DNA of 64,000 nt from Euclidia mi. Its lineage: Eukaryota; Arthropoda; Insecta; Lepidoptera; Erebidae. The notes beneath the pieces were generated by a model, which was not told the DNA's origin, made no database searches, and was given only the letters and a program-made list of their open reading frames with translations. The stretch spans positions 38,026,475 to 38,090,474 of the forward strand of contig OX123205.2 in the NCBI GenBank assembly GCA_944739405.2, in the 5' to 3' direction. The number at the start of each line of letters is the position of its first letter. Position 1 is the first letter of the stretch. Made by a program: the position numbers and the translations under genes. This document shows positions 22,601-32,934 of this stretch, piece by piece.

Positions 22601-22725
22601 GTCTACATATTAAGTTTTACTAAATATTTTCACATTATTGGTTTTATTTCTTCTAGAGCCTTCAACTTCGTGCCAAGAAAAGTCATCAGCAACAAAATTC
22701 ATTAACATAGATAATAATATTCCAA
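16700..22725 (+). CDS. THAP gene C: divergent THAP-domain protein, 3' end not found
   Basis: Exon 1 16700-16803, exon 2 17326-17591, exon 3 22657-22725; borders are GT/AG, and the joined frame is open. The THAP module is split: CEICHTKTC supplies the N-terminal cysteines, FPLDKDR|CKKW spans the first intron, then VCGKHF (C-x2-H) and AVPSL. Exon 3 (EPSTSCQEKSSATKF...) is low-complexity and ends phase 1. Intron 1 holds a truncated RTE (16966-17275); intron 2 is about 5 kb because of a nested transposon pile (18052-22536). No terminal exon is seen before gene D, so C is either cut short or continues into downstream exons. Confidence 0.6.
16966..17275 (+). mobile_element. 5'-truncated RTE-type LINE, 310 bp
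   Basis: Encodes only the ORF C-terminus (ERMDDERLTKKIYKA, GTGRRGRPRRTFSDQI, LNRRACMRNLMGVNEA) and ends in a TATG microsatellite tail after the GGCGTGAGTCTATG motif. The 13-bp duplication TAAATTCGAAATT flanks it at 16953-16965 and 17276-17288. It sits in intron 1 of THAP gene C. A longer relative is at 19486-22218. Confidence 0.9.
17592..18049. other. Intron sequence of THAP gene C
   Basis: AT-rich, with no repeat or coding signal that I can support. Confidence 0.4.
18929..19450. mobile_element. Inverted-repeat element, about 520 bp
   Basis: Arms of about 115 bp, from AAGCTTATAATTAATGTGAA at the left to its reverse complement ending near 19450, and including AACCAATCACAGAAG and CCACGAGACGTCGCAAATT. 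No ORF; a MITE-like fold-back. Target-site duplication not clear. Confidence 0.6.
19500..22197 (+). pseudogene. RTE reverse transcriptase, frameshifted
   Basis: The 19579-20514 frame shows KAAGYDRITVEML, VVPLYKGKGSQQDCKNYRGI, QAGFRKGMGCTDQ, FVDLEKAYDKV, TGVRQGCVASPWLFN and LLYADDQVILA (catalytic YADD). The frame shifts at about 20512, continues with EFVYLGMLFTRDG, meets a stop at about 20760, then LVPTLMYGSDSWV. The end (GTGRRGRPRRTFSDQI...) follows the DNA insertion. It is dead because of the shift, the stop and the insertion. Confidence 0.9.
20912..21860. mobile_element. 949-bp DNA transposon with 8-bp TSD GTGATAAG, unclassified
   Basis: Inserted in the RTE ORF. Exact GTGATAAG duplications lie at 20904-20911 and 21861-21868. 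The terminal inverted repeat TAAACATCGTTATC is perfect for 14 bp and then imperfect (GGGCGGGTAAAA / CAGCGGGTGAAG). The interior is AT-rich with no ORF. An 8-bp duplication suggests hAT, but the termini are not typical for hAT. Confidence 0.85.
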
Positions 22726-24036
22726 GTGAGTATATTTGCTTTACTATCTATACACTTATAATAACAAAGTTTTATTTCTTGTCAAAGGAGAACTGTCATT
22801 TGTGATTGTGACCTCCAAGCAGGGCGGGGGACACCTCGAACAAAGTGACATTTCAACAAAGAAAGCGTCGCCATCTATTTATTGGCGAGTAGAAATTTCT
22901 TTCTACGAGTTTATTCTAAAATCCCAATAGATGTCACTACGATTTTCGAAGTTATTGCAATTTGTTAATTGAATTTAGTTTTTTTTAATTATTCTCATAA
23001 TATTCTCCTATTTTAATAGTTTGAATGTTCAGCTTACATATTTTCAAATGCAAGTTACATAATTTACGATTGAAGTTGTATTATTATGGTATCAAATAAA
23101 ACAAACTGGCAACATTTACGATAGCTTCTCAGTGTTGTCAGTAATAAGAACCAAGAAGTAACAATGGGTAACTCAAAAATTTGAGATGATGAAAATCTGA
23201 GTAAGATTTTCATCATAATAAAAATATCACTATATTATAATTACTAGCTGTCCCGATCGGTTTCACCCGCGAAATTTCTGAATGTTGATAATGAAGCCAT
23301 CTATCGGGTCCAATTGTGTTTAAAAACTATCCAGGAACCCATTTAAATCACACATATGGCATAAAGTTTCATCAAAATAAGCATATAGCTATAGGGACAG
23401 ACAGACTTTGTTTTATACTATGTAGCGATGATAGTGATAGTGAAGTACAAAAAAGAAGCAGATTTGTTACATGGTCTCGAATTTTGAGGACTCGCATTGA
23501 TCCTAAATGTGACCTTACAAGATCGCTTTCTTCAACGTGAACCTGATAATTAGAAAATAATAGACAACACAAATTATTAATTAGATAACGACTAATACAG
23601 GCATTGAATAACGCAGAATGATTCAAATTTCTAATCTTAAGTGGTATACTTAAAAATCACGGTTCATCTGATTCTGATGGCTCTTTGACTCGAAAAGTAA
23701 TAACAAGAAAAAAATCTGTATCAAGCCGTGAGCTGAGCTGTAACCTAAAATGTGGTAATTATGATTTATTAATTGGTAACATTCTTAACTGAAAACATAA
23801 TGATAATTTGATAAATGTCAAAATTTCAAATACAAAATTATTTGTCACAAATCTGCAGCTATTTTGCGTTTGCTCATCATTTTTGTATTTTATTTTAGTT
23901 CCATTTTGTTGAATTACCACAGTGAAAATTTCTAGTTAGTGCGTCGAGTTGAGCCCTGCGTTCCTCCGCCTTGCTTTCGAAACTTTCTTTTCTATCAATT
24001 ATTTTGTTTTGTTTCGTGTTTATTAATCTGGAAATC
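22726..24036. other. Spacer and 5' flank of gene D
   Basis: Includes a TAGCTGTCCCGATCGGTTTC...CATCAAAATAAGCATATAGC stretch (about 23248-23420) that looks like an RTE-type LINE 3' UTR remnant. Otherwise AT-rich. The gene D promoter presumably lies just before 24037. Confidence 0.45.
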
Positions 24037-27000
24037 ATGCCTAATTTTTGCGCATTTGGCTGTAAGCCTAGTGGTGAGTACATCAACTGTTATAATTTCA
24101 TAGTAAGCACTAAGCAGTTTCTAGATAAGTAAATGCTAAGATCGATCTTTCGAAAAATCTAATCATAACAAAGCTGCGAAAGATTCTATGAGCAATGATA
24201 ATATAAAATTGGAATTACGATTGCTTATCGATTATCTATAACAAATTCCACATTTATTAAGAACTACATCTGTGTCTCGTTATTTATAAATTTACCCGTT
24301 TACTTATACATTTTGACGTGACAACGTCTTATAAATTGGTTTGCCGGGTGACACTTCAAGAAACTGCGTTACGCTCCGCTCACGTTATGCGCTCACAATG
24401 AGAGCGAGTGAGAGGCACGCGTCCCGCCTAAGAGCGAGAGAGACAGACATAAAAAGTGAAAGGCACGCGTCTTTCATCCTTCTTCCTACTATACGAATGA
24501 ATATTCACATTAAAATTATTTTACCACTCAAAGTCGTTGTCACGTAAAACTTTCGCCCGTATACCGACTTTACAGGCAACCAATTTCTTAATAGATAGAA
24601 TGATTCAACAAAGGAAGGTTTTTTCATTGATGCTTCGCTTCTGTTATAGCGTAGCGTGCTTTTATATAGCATACTTCAAAAAGGGCTATTCAACACTCAA
24701 ATTATTTTCCATCTAAACCAGTAATCCCTGAGAAAAGCCCATTTTAACACCCAAACAAACTCTTCAGCTTTATAATATAAGTATAGATTATTGTCTGTAT
24801 AACACACTTAAGAACTCTTAGAGAAAAGCAGTTTTGTATGCATATTTCATAGTAAACACTCTAAATGTTTTATTATTTTCAGGCGTTGCTATGCATCGGT
24901 TTCCAAATCGTGTTAAATATCCTGAGAGGTTTGAAGCTTGGGTCACTCTTGTTGGTGGAACACTACAATCAGAGTCTGATTATGACCAATTTAAATATAA
25001 ACGGATTTGTGATTTACACTTTACTGAGAAGGATAAAAATCGAAATAACAGACTGAATGCCTTAGCCATTCCGACACTTCATTTACCTGGTAAGTTACGT
25101 ACATTATTTTTATTCTCATTCTCATCATCATCACCTTTCACTTTTGCCCAGTGGCAACTTAGCTTTTCACTTCGAGCACAGGGTCTGCTATTCATGTCCC
25201 ACCAGATGCCATGATGCATCTCAACAAGCCTTTGGAAGCACAGAGCAATAATAATGAACAATTTAAAAAACACTTTAAACTTTTAACACATTCTGTGGAT
25301 TTGACCGTTACGGTACATTAAAGTCCCCTTACATTGCAGTCTGTTGAAGTCTCCACAAGGCCACCATTGCTCATTTTTCATTCTAATTCTGATTAATTAA
25401 TACAATTTATTTCAATTTAGTGAAAAATCATCTGTGACTTATCTCAAACTGCCATATTGTGGTTTACACAGTAAATTATTTATCATACTTCAGAAATCAC
25501 TGTTGTTTACATAACACAGCACCTACAAACTCCATCGTCACCAATTTCTAATACAGGTATCTAAGATTATGCTCATTATTTTTATAAACTGCATGTGTTA
25601 TTGTATGAGGAAAACTTTAACAACATGCTCAAAGCCATCATAAATCATTCACATAGGTCACAAGATGAATGTGAAATGTCATTTTACCTTGTGACCTATA
25701 ATATAGTGTCATTTATAGGTTAGATTACTGTGATTCTACATTTATATTTAGTGCCACATTCGCAAAGCAAGCGGTAGAACCGTGAGAAAGAATGGACCGT
25801 GAGAATATATCTATCTTACCAAGACTTATTATACTTTTTAATAGTTTCCATGATCAAACTCTTGCATAATATTCGGAGCGGAAACTACAAGTAGTGTAAA
25901 GTTCTTAGTGAGTAGTTTGTTTCAGAAACATCAAGTGTAAACGGAGAAGATTCAACAGTGGAGTTTGTTGAAGACTTCGATGATGATGTGTCCATGAGTG
26001 ACAAGTGTGATGACCATGACGTTGACGTCAGGCCTGACGCTGAACACCTCCACATAGAACAACGTAAGTGCTTACATTATTCAGTTGTCCTCTCTTCGTT
26101 GATTCCTAGAATAACTTATATGCCGTGCCCACAGGGTCCATATCTGATAAATACAAGATTGCACTAAGTAATCATTATGTAGCACCATCACAGAAAACAA
26201 TAAGGTATTAAGAGTCAAACTTTCTCCGCACCTCGATCAGAACATATTTTTCTTTTGTCCTTCCTATGTTAGATTGTCTTTCTTTGTAATGAACATGCCT
26301 TATAGTACGAATCTTTATATATTACATAAGTATTTTACGCGCACAATTTTATATCTAACTTAATGTTTCAGCCGTACCTACAGCAAATGAGAAAAACACA
26401 AGTTATTGGAAACATCAACTGAGCTACATTTTGCACAACACACAGTTCTGTGGCATATGTTTGTGTACTGAGGACAATATGAACATGGTCAACGATACTT
26501 TAGAGATCTTTGTGGGAGGAAGAAGTCATAGCAAAACAGTCTTGGAGATCTTAGGTGTAGTGTTTAAGGAGGTAAGTGTGTATATCATTTGCTCACTTGT
26601 TAACCATTTTCCTGAAATTCCGGATTATGAGATTTGTGTTTTCTCTTTCAGGATGATGAAATTCTATCCAATTCACAAATATGTAATGGTTGTACAAAGA
26701 ATATGATTCAATCATACATGTTTATACAACGAGCAAAAGAAACTTCGAGAATGCTTAATTGTCATCTCAATGATCTGTATAATAAGTCTTGTTACATACG
26801 AAATAACATTTTGAACAATGAAAAGCAACCTAAAAATGTACTTCTTACATTAGAAAATTATGATGACACACATCATTTGTATAATCCTGTACATATTGCA
26901 CCAGCGAAGAAATCTGAAGTAGTTTCGAATAAAGAAACAGAAGAAACTGAGATGCAGAAACCAAAATATAAATGTTCAATATGCAATCTCTTTCTACCTT

Positions 27001-27509
27001 CATTTAACACATGGAGGCTACACGAAAGAAATGCGCATAGAGATAAGAAGCATAAGGTAGACCCTAACAGACTTAGGCAGGTTAGGAAGATGTGCAAGCT
27101 GTGTCGTCGAGTGATACAGATTGGTGGATTAGCTGAACACATGACAAAGTATCACAAACATTCTATGACCCGCTCACCTCGTAATATAGCTGTTGTCTCA
27201 GGCGGCGATTTAAACACTCATACAATAGAGAAACCTAGTAATAAAGATGGCAAATGTTTAACTTGCTTGAAGAAGTACAAAGAAGAAGGACTAGAGCAAC
27301 AACCGTGCAGGTTCTGTTGTGCCAAATGCGCTGAAGCCTCTTGTCTTCATTACAAATACTTAAGTTGGTATAGAGAACAAATCTCGATGGGTTTGCTGCG
27401 AGCTAAATGTTTACACTGTGAATATGTTTGTAAATCAGAAGAGGCCTTGCTGAAACATGTCAACATGAGGCACGTAAAACACCTCTCTAAAATTGCCTTC
27501 AAAAGTTAA
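24037..27509 (+). CDS. Gene D: THAP-ZAD-C2H2 zinc-finger protein (500 aa)
   Basis: Six exons: 24037-24073, 24883-25089, 25494-25556, 25926-26063, 26372-26571, 26652-27509. They sum to 1503 nt, one open frame ending TAA; introns 1-4 are phase 1 and intron 5 phase 0. THAP domain, residues 1-80: C5, C9, FP 19-20, W32, C55, H58, AIPTL. Exon 4 is acidic. ZAD domain, 160-240: C175/C178 and C226/C229. C2H2 fingers at C323-C326-H339-H344, C363-C366-H378-H383 and C468-C471-H484-H489; a Cys-rich C4-like cluster at 417-437. The first ATG gives the THAP start MPNFCAFGC. An AATAAA follows the stop by about 12 bases. Likely a nuclear DNA-binding factor; ZAD usually mediates dimerisation in insect regulators. 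Having both THAP and ZAD is unusual. Exons 4-6 are repeated three times downstream. Confidence 0.85.
24600..24800 (+). repeat. LINE/Helitron-like 3' tail in gene D intron 1
   Basis: AAACAAACTCTTCAGCTTTA followed by TAATATAAGTATAGAT resembles a common lepidopteran repeat end. Internal structure is decayed and the boundaries are uncertain. Confidence 0.35.
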
Positions 27510-27736
27510 ATTTCTAATGAAATAAAAGCTTAAAAATAATGTAGTGTTTTAATGCTATTCTTATTTGTCATTTACTAAATTATTATAGCTCGTTACAGTA
27601 AGTATGGTAATAAAAAAATATTAAATGCTCTTTAGTGCTGGAATCTCAAGTGCTTTGCCTCTACGTCGGCGTCCCACACGGCTCTGTGCTCTCCCTAACG
27701 CTGTTCATCCTGCACTTCAAGGACTTGTCGATTGAT

Positions 27737-29469
27737 CAGTACCGTCTTTACCATAGGGGCACACGGGGCCCGTGCCCAGGGCCCCCGTCCTCAGGGGGGT
27801 CCCCGAAGGACCGACAAATTTCTTCCAAATTCATTTTTTCAAAATAATTTTGTCAGCGACAGAAATTTCTTTTCAGAAAAAGAAGTGTAAATAGATTTGT
27901 CTAATATTTATAAATTGCTATCATTTTAATTTTATTTGTTTCAATGTGCAGATTATTTAGTTTTAATAAGTACTTAAAGAGAGGCAGTACTTGCAGAGAG
28001 GCAGAAAAAGGGACTTCATTTTTGACTATTAATAACTATGTATTGTTTTCACGTGTTAAATAGTTCCAGGGCTCTTACCCCCCATAATGGAGGCGGTAGA
28101 GACGCAGGTAGAACCAAGGACTCTCCGGTGCCCCAATGCCTCTAATATAGCCGTGAGATTAGGATTATCGACAATTTGAATCGCACGCCTCTGTACCTGG
28201 AGAGTCAAGTGGATCCAGCGGATGTTTTGGCGCTACAGCCCGAGTCACCAGCCTTGTGGTCAAATCTACGCAGAACAATGATCTTTTCACCGAATTCGCC
28301 TTGGCCTAGAGAATCCCTCACTTAAGACACAAGTTGAACAGGTTTTTTTGTGATTGGCTCTGAGGGATATGCTGGTGGCTGGTGTAGCGCATCACCCGTA
28401 TTGTCATCCACATAGCAATGCATGTTCTCAATCGTGAATTCCTTCACCTACAGGATGAACTGCTTTGGGGAGAGCATTGAGCTTTGTTTGACACCAGTAT
28501 TAAAATATTTCATTTTGGAGTAGCTGCTGTCTCCTACGCCTATGATAGGCTACAACTCTTCTTTAGCTGGCATCTCATTTGTAGCATGCACCGTTCCGCA
28601 GCTGGCAATATGCAGATAAGTCCCTCGCAGACTTCATAGGATGGAAAATTCAATAGAAGTGGCTTGTGCCAGATCCTGTCAAAAGCCTCAGCTATGTCGA
28701 GGCTAACGGCGAGAGTTTCAGCTCCACTGGGCAAGGTACCAGTGCGTAAAATACATTAAAGACTACTACCTGAATGACATGACGGAAGCTGAACCGAATA
28801 AATACTTAAGGAGTCTTGTATTTATTATTCGCTTCATTACCTTGGGTAGCAGAGACGTTACTGCTATGGGCATGTAAGTGCAGGGGCGCACATCTTCAGG
28901 ACTACTGCTAGCTGGGATTCCGTTCCGGCTCACCTGCTTAAACTCTTGGACATCCAAGAATTTTAGTTTCCACCTGCCCAAGTGTTGCATCAGGTAGGGA
29001 GATCCCACACCTTAGGATGGGCGTTGAAGTGGCTCCATTATTATTCAAAGTCGAGATCGATGCAAGTAGTTTTACCAAGACCAGCATTGTCCTTGCACTA
29101 TCGGCAGATTGTCATTTGATTAACGCAGTGGCGGAAACTAAATCTGGCAGGAATTTCTTTGAGCAGCTTCGGCAAGCGACCAGAAAGCACGACTCCTAGT
29201 GAGATATCTTCCAGGTAGTTCCAATATATCATCAGCCCACTATGGATACTGTTTCACTGCTGGGCACTTCTATCTATGGGAAGGGTCTGGCCAAGTGCGG
29301 GTTGGCAGACTTCACATGTCTTTCGAGAACTTTATGGAAAACTCTCAGACATGCAGGTTTCCTCACGATGTTTTCCGTCACCGATAAGCAAGCTATAATT
29401 AACAATTGTTTCGGAGGGCCCCCAACTCTTCTGTGCCCAAGGGCCACGGCACGGCTTAAGACGGCCCTG
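27737..29469. mobile_element. hAT-type element, 1733 bp, TSD CGATTGAT
   Basis: Duplications CGATTGAT at 27729-27736 and 29470-29477. Termini CAGTACCGTCTTTACCATAG and, inverted, CAGGGCCGTCTTAAGCCGTG, in a GC-rich terminal block. Empty sites in units 2 (CGACTGAT) and 3 (CGATTGAT) prove the insertion. No hAT transposase is seen; it carries a reversed RT fragment instead. Related terminal sequences lie alone at about 33290-33360, 39600-39675 and 46108-46180. Confidence 0.95.
28085..29008 (-). pseudogene. Non-LTR RT fragment inside the hAT
   Basis: Minus strand: PEDVRPCTYMPIAVTSLLPK, VMKRIINTRLLKYL (fingers), then AVSLDIAEAFDRIWHKPLLL (the catalytic D block) and a C-terminal stretch near 28085-28200 resembling the RRA...L..RR thumb end. 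The YADD block is deleted. It appears to be the same LINE family as the fragment into which the hAT inserted. Confidence 0.75.
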
Positions 29470-29759
29470 CGATTGATAGAACATGAATTGCTATGTGGAT
29501 CACAGTGCGGGTGATGCCCGTTATACCACTAGGCACATCCCTCAGAGCCAATTACAAGAAAAACGCTTCAACTTGTCTGAAGTGGAGAATTCTCTAAGCC
29601 AAGTCTTCGAATGTGGTGAAGGGAACGTTATTTTTTATATTTCACGCCCTAACAAATACGAAAAATAAAAAAATGAAAATATTAACATCAATGATTAAAA
29701 TTTCACGGCTAGATAAGAGTCATTGGATCAACAGAGATTTGGTTCCCTCTGCGTTTTCT

Positions 29760-30050
29760 ACCGTCTCCTTTTTAGGCTTCCGTACCTAAAAGGTAAAAAA
29801 CGGGACCCTATTACCAACTAAGCCTCTGCTGTCTGTCTGTCTGGACACGTCTGTCTGTCTGTCACCAGGCTGTATCTCATAAACCATGATAGCTAGAAAG
29901 CTGAAATTTTCACAAATTATGTATTTCGGTTGCCGCTATAACAACAAATACGAAAAATAAAAAAAATGAAAATATTAAGGGGGTCCCATACAAAAAACGT
30001 GTTTTTTGCTCAAAATTACTAACCGTAACAGGTAGACGCCTCAGATGAAG
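29760..30050 (+). repeat. RTE-type LINE 3' UTR, proximal part
   Basis: TTAGGCTTCCGTACCTAAAA, ACGGGACCCTATTACCAACT, CTGTCTGTCTGTC repeats, then GTATTTCGGTTGCCGCTATA: a common lepidopteran RTE 3' UTR. It is interrupted at about 30050; the distal end (TACGGAACCCTTCGTGCGTG) is at about 32650-32700. Copies at about 36080-36365 and 42420-42700. Confidence 0.7.
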
Positions 30051-30052
30051 TA

Positions 30053-30368
30053 AGGGCGGTTTCAGATTAGCGTATTTTTCTGCGCGTATACGGTCGTTTT
30101 AGCATACGCGCTTACACGCGCGCTACAATACGCGCTTCAAAAAACCAGACTCACGTAAACGGGCGTGTTCGCTCTAAACGGTAGTGACGTCTTGTCAGTG
30201 TCAACATGGATTTTGACGGCTCGTGGATAACCACAATATACGAGCTTAGAAGCGCGTCAACGCTCGTACGAGTTGCGCGTGTGCCAAAAGGCGCGCCTAT
30301 ACGCGCCTACATGCGCTTCCAAAAACGAGCTTATACGCGCGTATAAAACGCTAATCTGAAACCGCACT
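30053..30368. mobile_element. MITE, 316 bp, TSD AAGTA (unit 1)
   Basis: Termini AGGGCGGTTTCAGATTAGCG and, inverted, AGTGCGGTTTCAGATTAGCG. Flanked by AAGTA at 30048-30052 and 30369-30373. The interior is rich in CGCGTATA motifs, with no ORF. The empty site AAGTA is intact in unit 3 at 42703-42707. Confidence 0.9.
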
Positions 30369-30888
30369 AAGTAGACGCTTTAAATTTTCGCAGAATATGT
30401 CGCACGCTTAAACCAATAATGTCACTATCCAAAAATCTTAACTTTTCAGTAAAGCTAAAAAACGTTTTTGTAGTGTGAATATGCCACGAATATGCATGAT
30501 ACTTTAGAATTCATGCACAATTTAGTCATTCTTTGATATAGATAATATGGGTAAATATTGTATCTCAAATATGAAAACATAAAATAATTGATTTAGTTGT
30601 ATATAATTTATATGTTTTCGTTATTTATTTTAAAGTGTCACTTTGACTTTTATCATTTTATTTTATTTCGTCTTAGTGACACTGCGGACTTTCTTTTTAA
30701 TAAAAATAAATAAATAAGAAAAGCTTTAAAATTATATTTAATAACCAAAAATGGTTTTATTAACTTTTACAGTGATTTTATTTACTTGTATAGTGATAAG
30801 AAATATATACTTATGGTCACAAGCACAAGGTAATAAAAAGGAACATTTTGTTCAGATACAAATTTATTTAAATAAATCTGGAATATGC

Positions 30889-31150
30889 TGGCTGCCTCCG
30901 TGGTCCAGTGAATAGCGTATGCGACTGCTAATCGGAGGTCCCGGGTTCGATTCCCGGGTCAGGCAAAAGTGTTAGGTACTGGATTTTTCCGAATTCTCAG
31001 TAGCAGCCCGGAGTCTGGTGTTGTGCCCGGTAACGGCAATAGGCTCGCCCCCTATTACGACGTGGGACTTAAAAATTCATGGTGAAATGTGGGTGTAACA
31101 TTGCGCCTCTGCCTACCCCTTTGGGGATACAGGCGTGAGTCTATAAATAA
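30889..31150 (+). mobile_element. tRNA-headed SINE, family 2 (unit 1)
   Basis: tRNA-like head GCCTCCGTGGTCCAGTGAAT with B box GGTTCGATTCC, body with CAATAGGCTCGCCCCCTATT, and 3' end GGGGATACAGGCGTGAGTCT plus an A-rich tail. Copies in units 2 (about 37198-37460) and 3 (43731-43985) are part of the tandem unit. Not a functional tRNA: the head is followed by the SINE body and no full cloverleaf is kept. Confidence 0.85.
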
Positions 31151-31193
31151 AAAATAATAAAACTTAACTCCAGTAGGCATTTTAAATTTTATT

Positions 31194-32287
31194 CTAAAAA
31201 ATAATAACATCATCATCATCCGGGGGAAAATCACCTGCTCTTGACGATGCTACAAAAGATCTGGATTTGGATGAACAAGAACTTAATGATCTTGCTTTAA
31301 GTACCTGAACAGTACTTTGCAAATTAGCTGTGCTCGGTAGATTCTCGCCGGGTTGTGTCAAATAGTGAGCACTAATATTGAATTCCTTAGACTGGATTGA
31401 ATCTGAAATATGTGTCCCAATGTTAGATGAAGATGAACTGCTCGAAGAGGAAGAGCTGCTTGAAGATGATGAACTTACTGCTGCTTAAACTACGTAACTT
31501 CGGATTGTTTCCAAACGAGATCTGTAGTGGCTCTACTTGAGTAAGAGTATGAAACACTGGTTGATATGAGTTTGATTTTTCATCACTACAGTCATTTTCT
31601 TTATTTTCAAGTGAATTTTCAGTAATTTATCACGCCGCTGCATTCTTTTGCACACCTTAAAACATGAAATCCTTAAATTAATGTTTGTGTAGTAATAATA
31701 CCGAAAGTTTAAATAATGGAATCGTCCTAAATATAAGTTAGGGATTACTGTAGAGTAATCCCTAACGTAATTGATCAATTTTAAATGCCAACCGTCGGTA
31801 ATAGTCATCGTATAAGTACGATAAAACGACACTTTGCGTTAATTATTGCCATGATGATCCTGACAGCAAAATGACACTTTGAATGAGTATTAGAATAGAA
31901 TTTTATCAATGAGTTTAATACATTTTTTTAAGAAAATGATGACAGCAAAAATGACATAATAAGCAATGTAACGATTATGCTGTAGCGAACAAATGACAAA
32001 TAAGTTATGATTTTAAAGCTAAACTGACACTAAACTGAAAGTGGCGTCAAATGGCGTCAAATTATTGAATGTATAATTTGATAACTTTAATGCAAACTTG
32101 ACACTAAGCAAAAAATGTCAATATGGCGTCAAACCAATGATATAAATAAGAGAAAAACTTAGTGCAAATATGAACTTCAACGCAAAATGTCACTGTTTAA
32201 ATTAAAATAATGCACTACTTACCAAAAATATCACTAGTAGTTTTGTCCTTGGCGACACGTACTTTTTCGTTGAAGGTCAGTGTTCCA
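31194..32287 (-). CDS. Candidate antisense gene, 3' exons (Ser-rich, acidic C-terminus), unit 1
   Basis: Two phase-matched exons on the minus strand: 32223-32287 (acceptor after TTCTTCTCCCCTCAG; encodes TLTFNEKVRVAKDKTTSDIF) and 31194-31480 (95 codons including the stop, starting with a run of serines, then NIGTHISDSIQSKEF and ending DDDDVIIF). The first ends phase 1 and the second begins with the two missing bases. AATAAA follows the stop at once. The 5' exons are not found. The family is not recognised. Unit 2 has a 4-bp frameshift and unit 3 has lost the acceptor AG. Confidence 0.45.
31738..31770. repeat. Perfect hairpin GTTAGGGATTACT/AGTAATCCCTAAC
   Basis: 13-bp perfect arms around GTAG, within the intron of the antisense exon pair; repeated unchanged in units 2 and 3. 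Confidence 0.8.
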
Positions 32288-32514
32288 CTGAGGGGAGAAG
32301 AATATTTTGTTTAGTGACGAAGCGGACCATTGCCATCTAGCGGGTATCTTGTTACCTTTTAACTAGTGTCAGTGCGATTACGCGTAGGTCCGTTTCCCAA
32401 CAGATGACATTAAAAAGTGGTTTTGGAAAAATTTTGGATAGTGACAGTGTTGGATTAAGCGTGCGATGTAGTTGTATATTACCTTTCAAAATAAATAATT
32501 AAATAAAAAAAAGT

Positions 32515-32890
32515 TTATTATAAAGGGGGGCTCCCATACAACAAACGTAATTTTTAAGCAAGTTATGACTCGATCTTAATAAACAGGTAGAAACTTAAAA
32601 ATAAAAAGTATTTAAGTATACATACAACAAACGTGGTTTTCTTTAATAGATGATGGTACGGAACCCTTCGTGCGTGAGTCCGACTCGCACTTGCCCAATT
32701 TTTATTTTTGTGGTAATAGGCGGCAAACGAGCAGGTGGATCGCCTGATGGTAAGCAATTACCGCCGCCCATGGACACAAGCAACACCACAGGAGTCACAA
32801 GTGCGTTGCCGCCACATGGGGTTGAAAGGGATAGGATGAGGAGTGGGATGAGGGTGAAGGAATAGGAGATAGAGCCTCCGGCACTCTCAC
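32515..32890 (+). repeat. RTE 3' UTR end plus common lepidopteran repeat
   Basis: GTACGGAACCCTTCGTGCGT and GAGTCCGACTCGCACTTGCC close the RTE 3' UTR; GGTGGATCGCCTGATGGTAA, CAATTACCGCCGCCCATGGA and GTCACAAGTGCGTTGCC form a second widespread repeat. Equivalents at about 38830-39200 and 45340-45710. Frames here are chance. Confidence 0.65.
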
Positions 32891-32934
32891 TCACCGAACG
32901 AAACGCAACAGTTTAGGTACTGTTACTTTACGTC

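Larger units (their letters stand above)
27637..29645 (+). pseudogene. Non-LTR RT fragment, split by a hAT
   Basis: Before the hAT: VGVPHGSVLSLTLFILHFKD (the VPQGSVLSP RT block). After it: NCYVDHSAGDARYT, a decayed YADDS catalytic block, then RFNLSEVENSLSQVFE. The same fragment without the hAT occurs at about 35700-35985 and 42003-42265, giving exact empty sites. In unit 4 it is missing. Confidence 0.85.

Noticed and set aside
8970..24073. P-element transposase as source of the THAP domains
   Set aside because: P transposases start with a THAP domain, but I see no RNase-H-like or GTP-binding part, no P-type termini and no 8-bp duplications around these genes; introns and ZAD linkage point to host genes.
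26873..27142. Minus-strand open frames opposite the zinc-finger exon (all four copies)
   Set aside because: They are mirror frames of the conserved coding exon and carry no recognisable domain.
30915..30965. tRNA gene candidates (also 37222, 43755, 50040, 51345, 60440, 61400)
   Set aside because: Each has A- and B-box-like sequence but continues into a SINE body with the family's 3' tail, and several have flanking duplications; no complete cloverleaf.
31930..32200. Direct repeats of ATGACA/GGCGTCAAA in the array unit as a CRISPR-like or regulatory array
   Set aside because: Repeats are short, irregular and unevenly spaced, with no constant spacer length.
32650..32865. Protein-coding exon in the array unit (open on both strands)
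   Set aside because: It coincides with a widespread lepidopteran repeat and a LINE 3' UTR; no splice pairing with the ZAD exons.
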